Under the pieces are notes generated by a model that searched no databases, was not told where the DNA came from, and saw only the letters and a program-made list of their open reading frames with translations. Of a DNA stretch of 5,328 bases, positions 5,150 through 5,328 are shown piece after piece. The first letter of the stretch is position 1; each line of letters starts with the position of its first letter. Position numbers and translations under genes: made by a program. Origin of the DNA: an uncultured beta proteobacterium (lineage in GTDB: Bacteria; Pseudomonadota; Gammaproteobacteria; Burkholderiales; Burkholderiaceae_B); assembly GCA_903929925.1 (NCBI GenBank), contig CAIYWO010000487.1:1-5328 (forward strand). Direction: 5' to 3'.

Positions 5150-5328
5150 GAGGACAACTTTCCAAACGCTTTCAACAAAAAGTCCTCTGTGCCGAAGTTT
5201 CCAGATTTCAATGTGATGTGCAGGATTTGATCATTCACATTGGTTTTTCCAGCACACCAAGGCACGCCGGGATCAATTTGAGCCCCGATTTGCAACTGCT
5301 GCATTCCTAGGGCTTGAACGACTGCACC
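5146..5328 (-). CDS. otnK: four-carbon acid-sugar kinase (OtnK/DUF1537 type), C-terminal end only
   Basis: The last 60 residues of a protein that enters from the right edge, starting GAVVQALGMQQLQIGAQIDP and ending TGA at 5148-5146. The segment GAQIDPGVPW (15-24 of the visible part) and the end segment LKSGNFGTEDFLLKAF (40-55) match the C-terminal nucleotide-binding domain of the DUF1537 kinases. In that domain the KSGNFG loop contacts ATP. OtnK phosphorylates 3-oxo-tetronate at C4; other DUF1537 members act on threonate or erythronate. The stop codon overlaps the OtnC-like ATG by 4 bp (ATGA), so translation is probably coupled. The kinase's N-terminal substrate domain is outside the window, so substrate class rests on neighbours. 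The fragment is short, but the match and gene order agree. Confidence 0.8.
   Translation of the reverse strand, partial: GAVVQALGMQQLQIGAQIDPGVPWCAGKTNVNDQILHITLKSGNFGTEDFLLKAFGKLSS

Overview
The window reads like a chromosomal stretch of a Gram-negative betaproteobacterium, most likely Burkholderiales (Alcaligenaceae or a relative). The basis is the style of the proteins: a 'CSHH'-type FolE, a family III CoA-transferase paired with an unusual SDR, and an OtnK/OtnC/DenD-type acid-sugar cassette. GC content looks moderate (low fifties per cent by eye, not counted). The taxonomic call is an inference from remembered family resemblance, not from a search. Coding density is very high. No tRNA, rRNA, CRISPR array, insertion sequence or prophage gene was seen.

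Left third, minus strand (1-1297): three genes read right to left. They are a GNAT N-acetyltransferase, a small DCC-family (DUF393) thiol-disulfide protein whose start overlaps the GNAT stop by 10 bp, and, after a 51-bp AT-rich gap, the first 136 codons of GTP cyclohydrolase I (folE), which runs off the left edge.

Centre, plus strand (1414-3478): a 116-bp divergent intergenic region separates the GNAT gene from a two-gene unit, a CaiB/BaiF family III CoA-transferase followed 43 bp later by an SDR-fold protein. The SDR keeps the nucleotide-binding glycine motif but appears to lack all four residues of the classical Asn-Ser-Tyr-Lys catalytic tetrad.

Right half, minus strand (3441-5328): a tightly packed operon read right to left. 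It holds the C-terminal end of a four-carbon acid-sugar kinase (OtnK/DUF1537 type), an OtnC-like class II aldolase/decarboxylase that overlaps the kinase by 4 bp, and a DenD-like NAD-dependent D-erythronate dehydrogenase starting 2 bp later. In the established DenD/OtnI/OtnK/OtnC pathway, D-erythronate is oxidised to a 2-oxo acid, isomerised, phosphorylated at C4 and decarboxylated to dihydroxyacetone phosphate. Here the aldolase-like member carries Thr and Leu where the family has a catalytic Glu and a metal-binding His, so its real reaction is open.

The plus-strand CoA-transferase/SDR unit and the minus-strand acid-sugar operon meet tail to tail and overlap by 38 bp. A long imperfect hairpin lies just past the SDR stop, inside the dehydrogenase gene. 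The two most interesting items are these two catalytically atypical enzymes, one in each converging unit.
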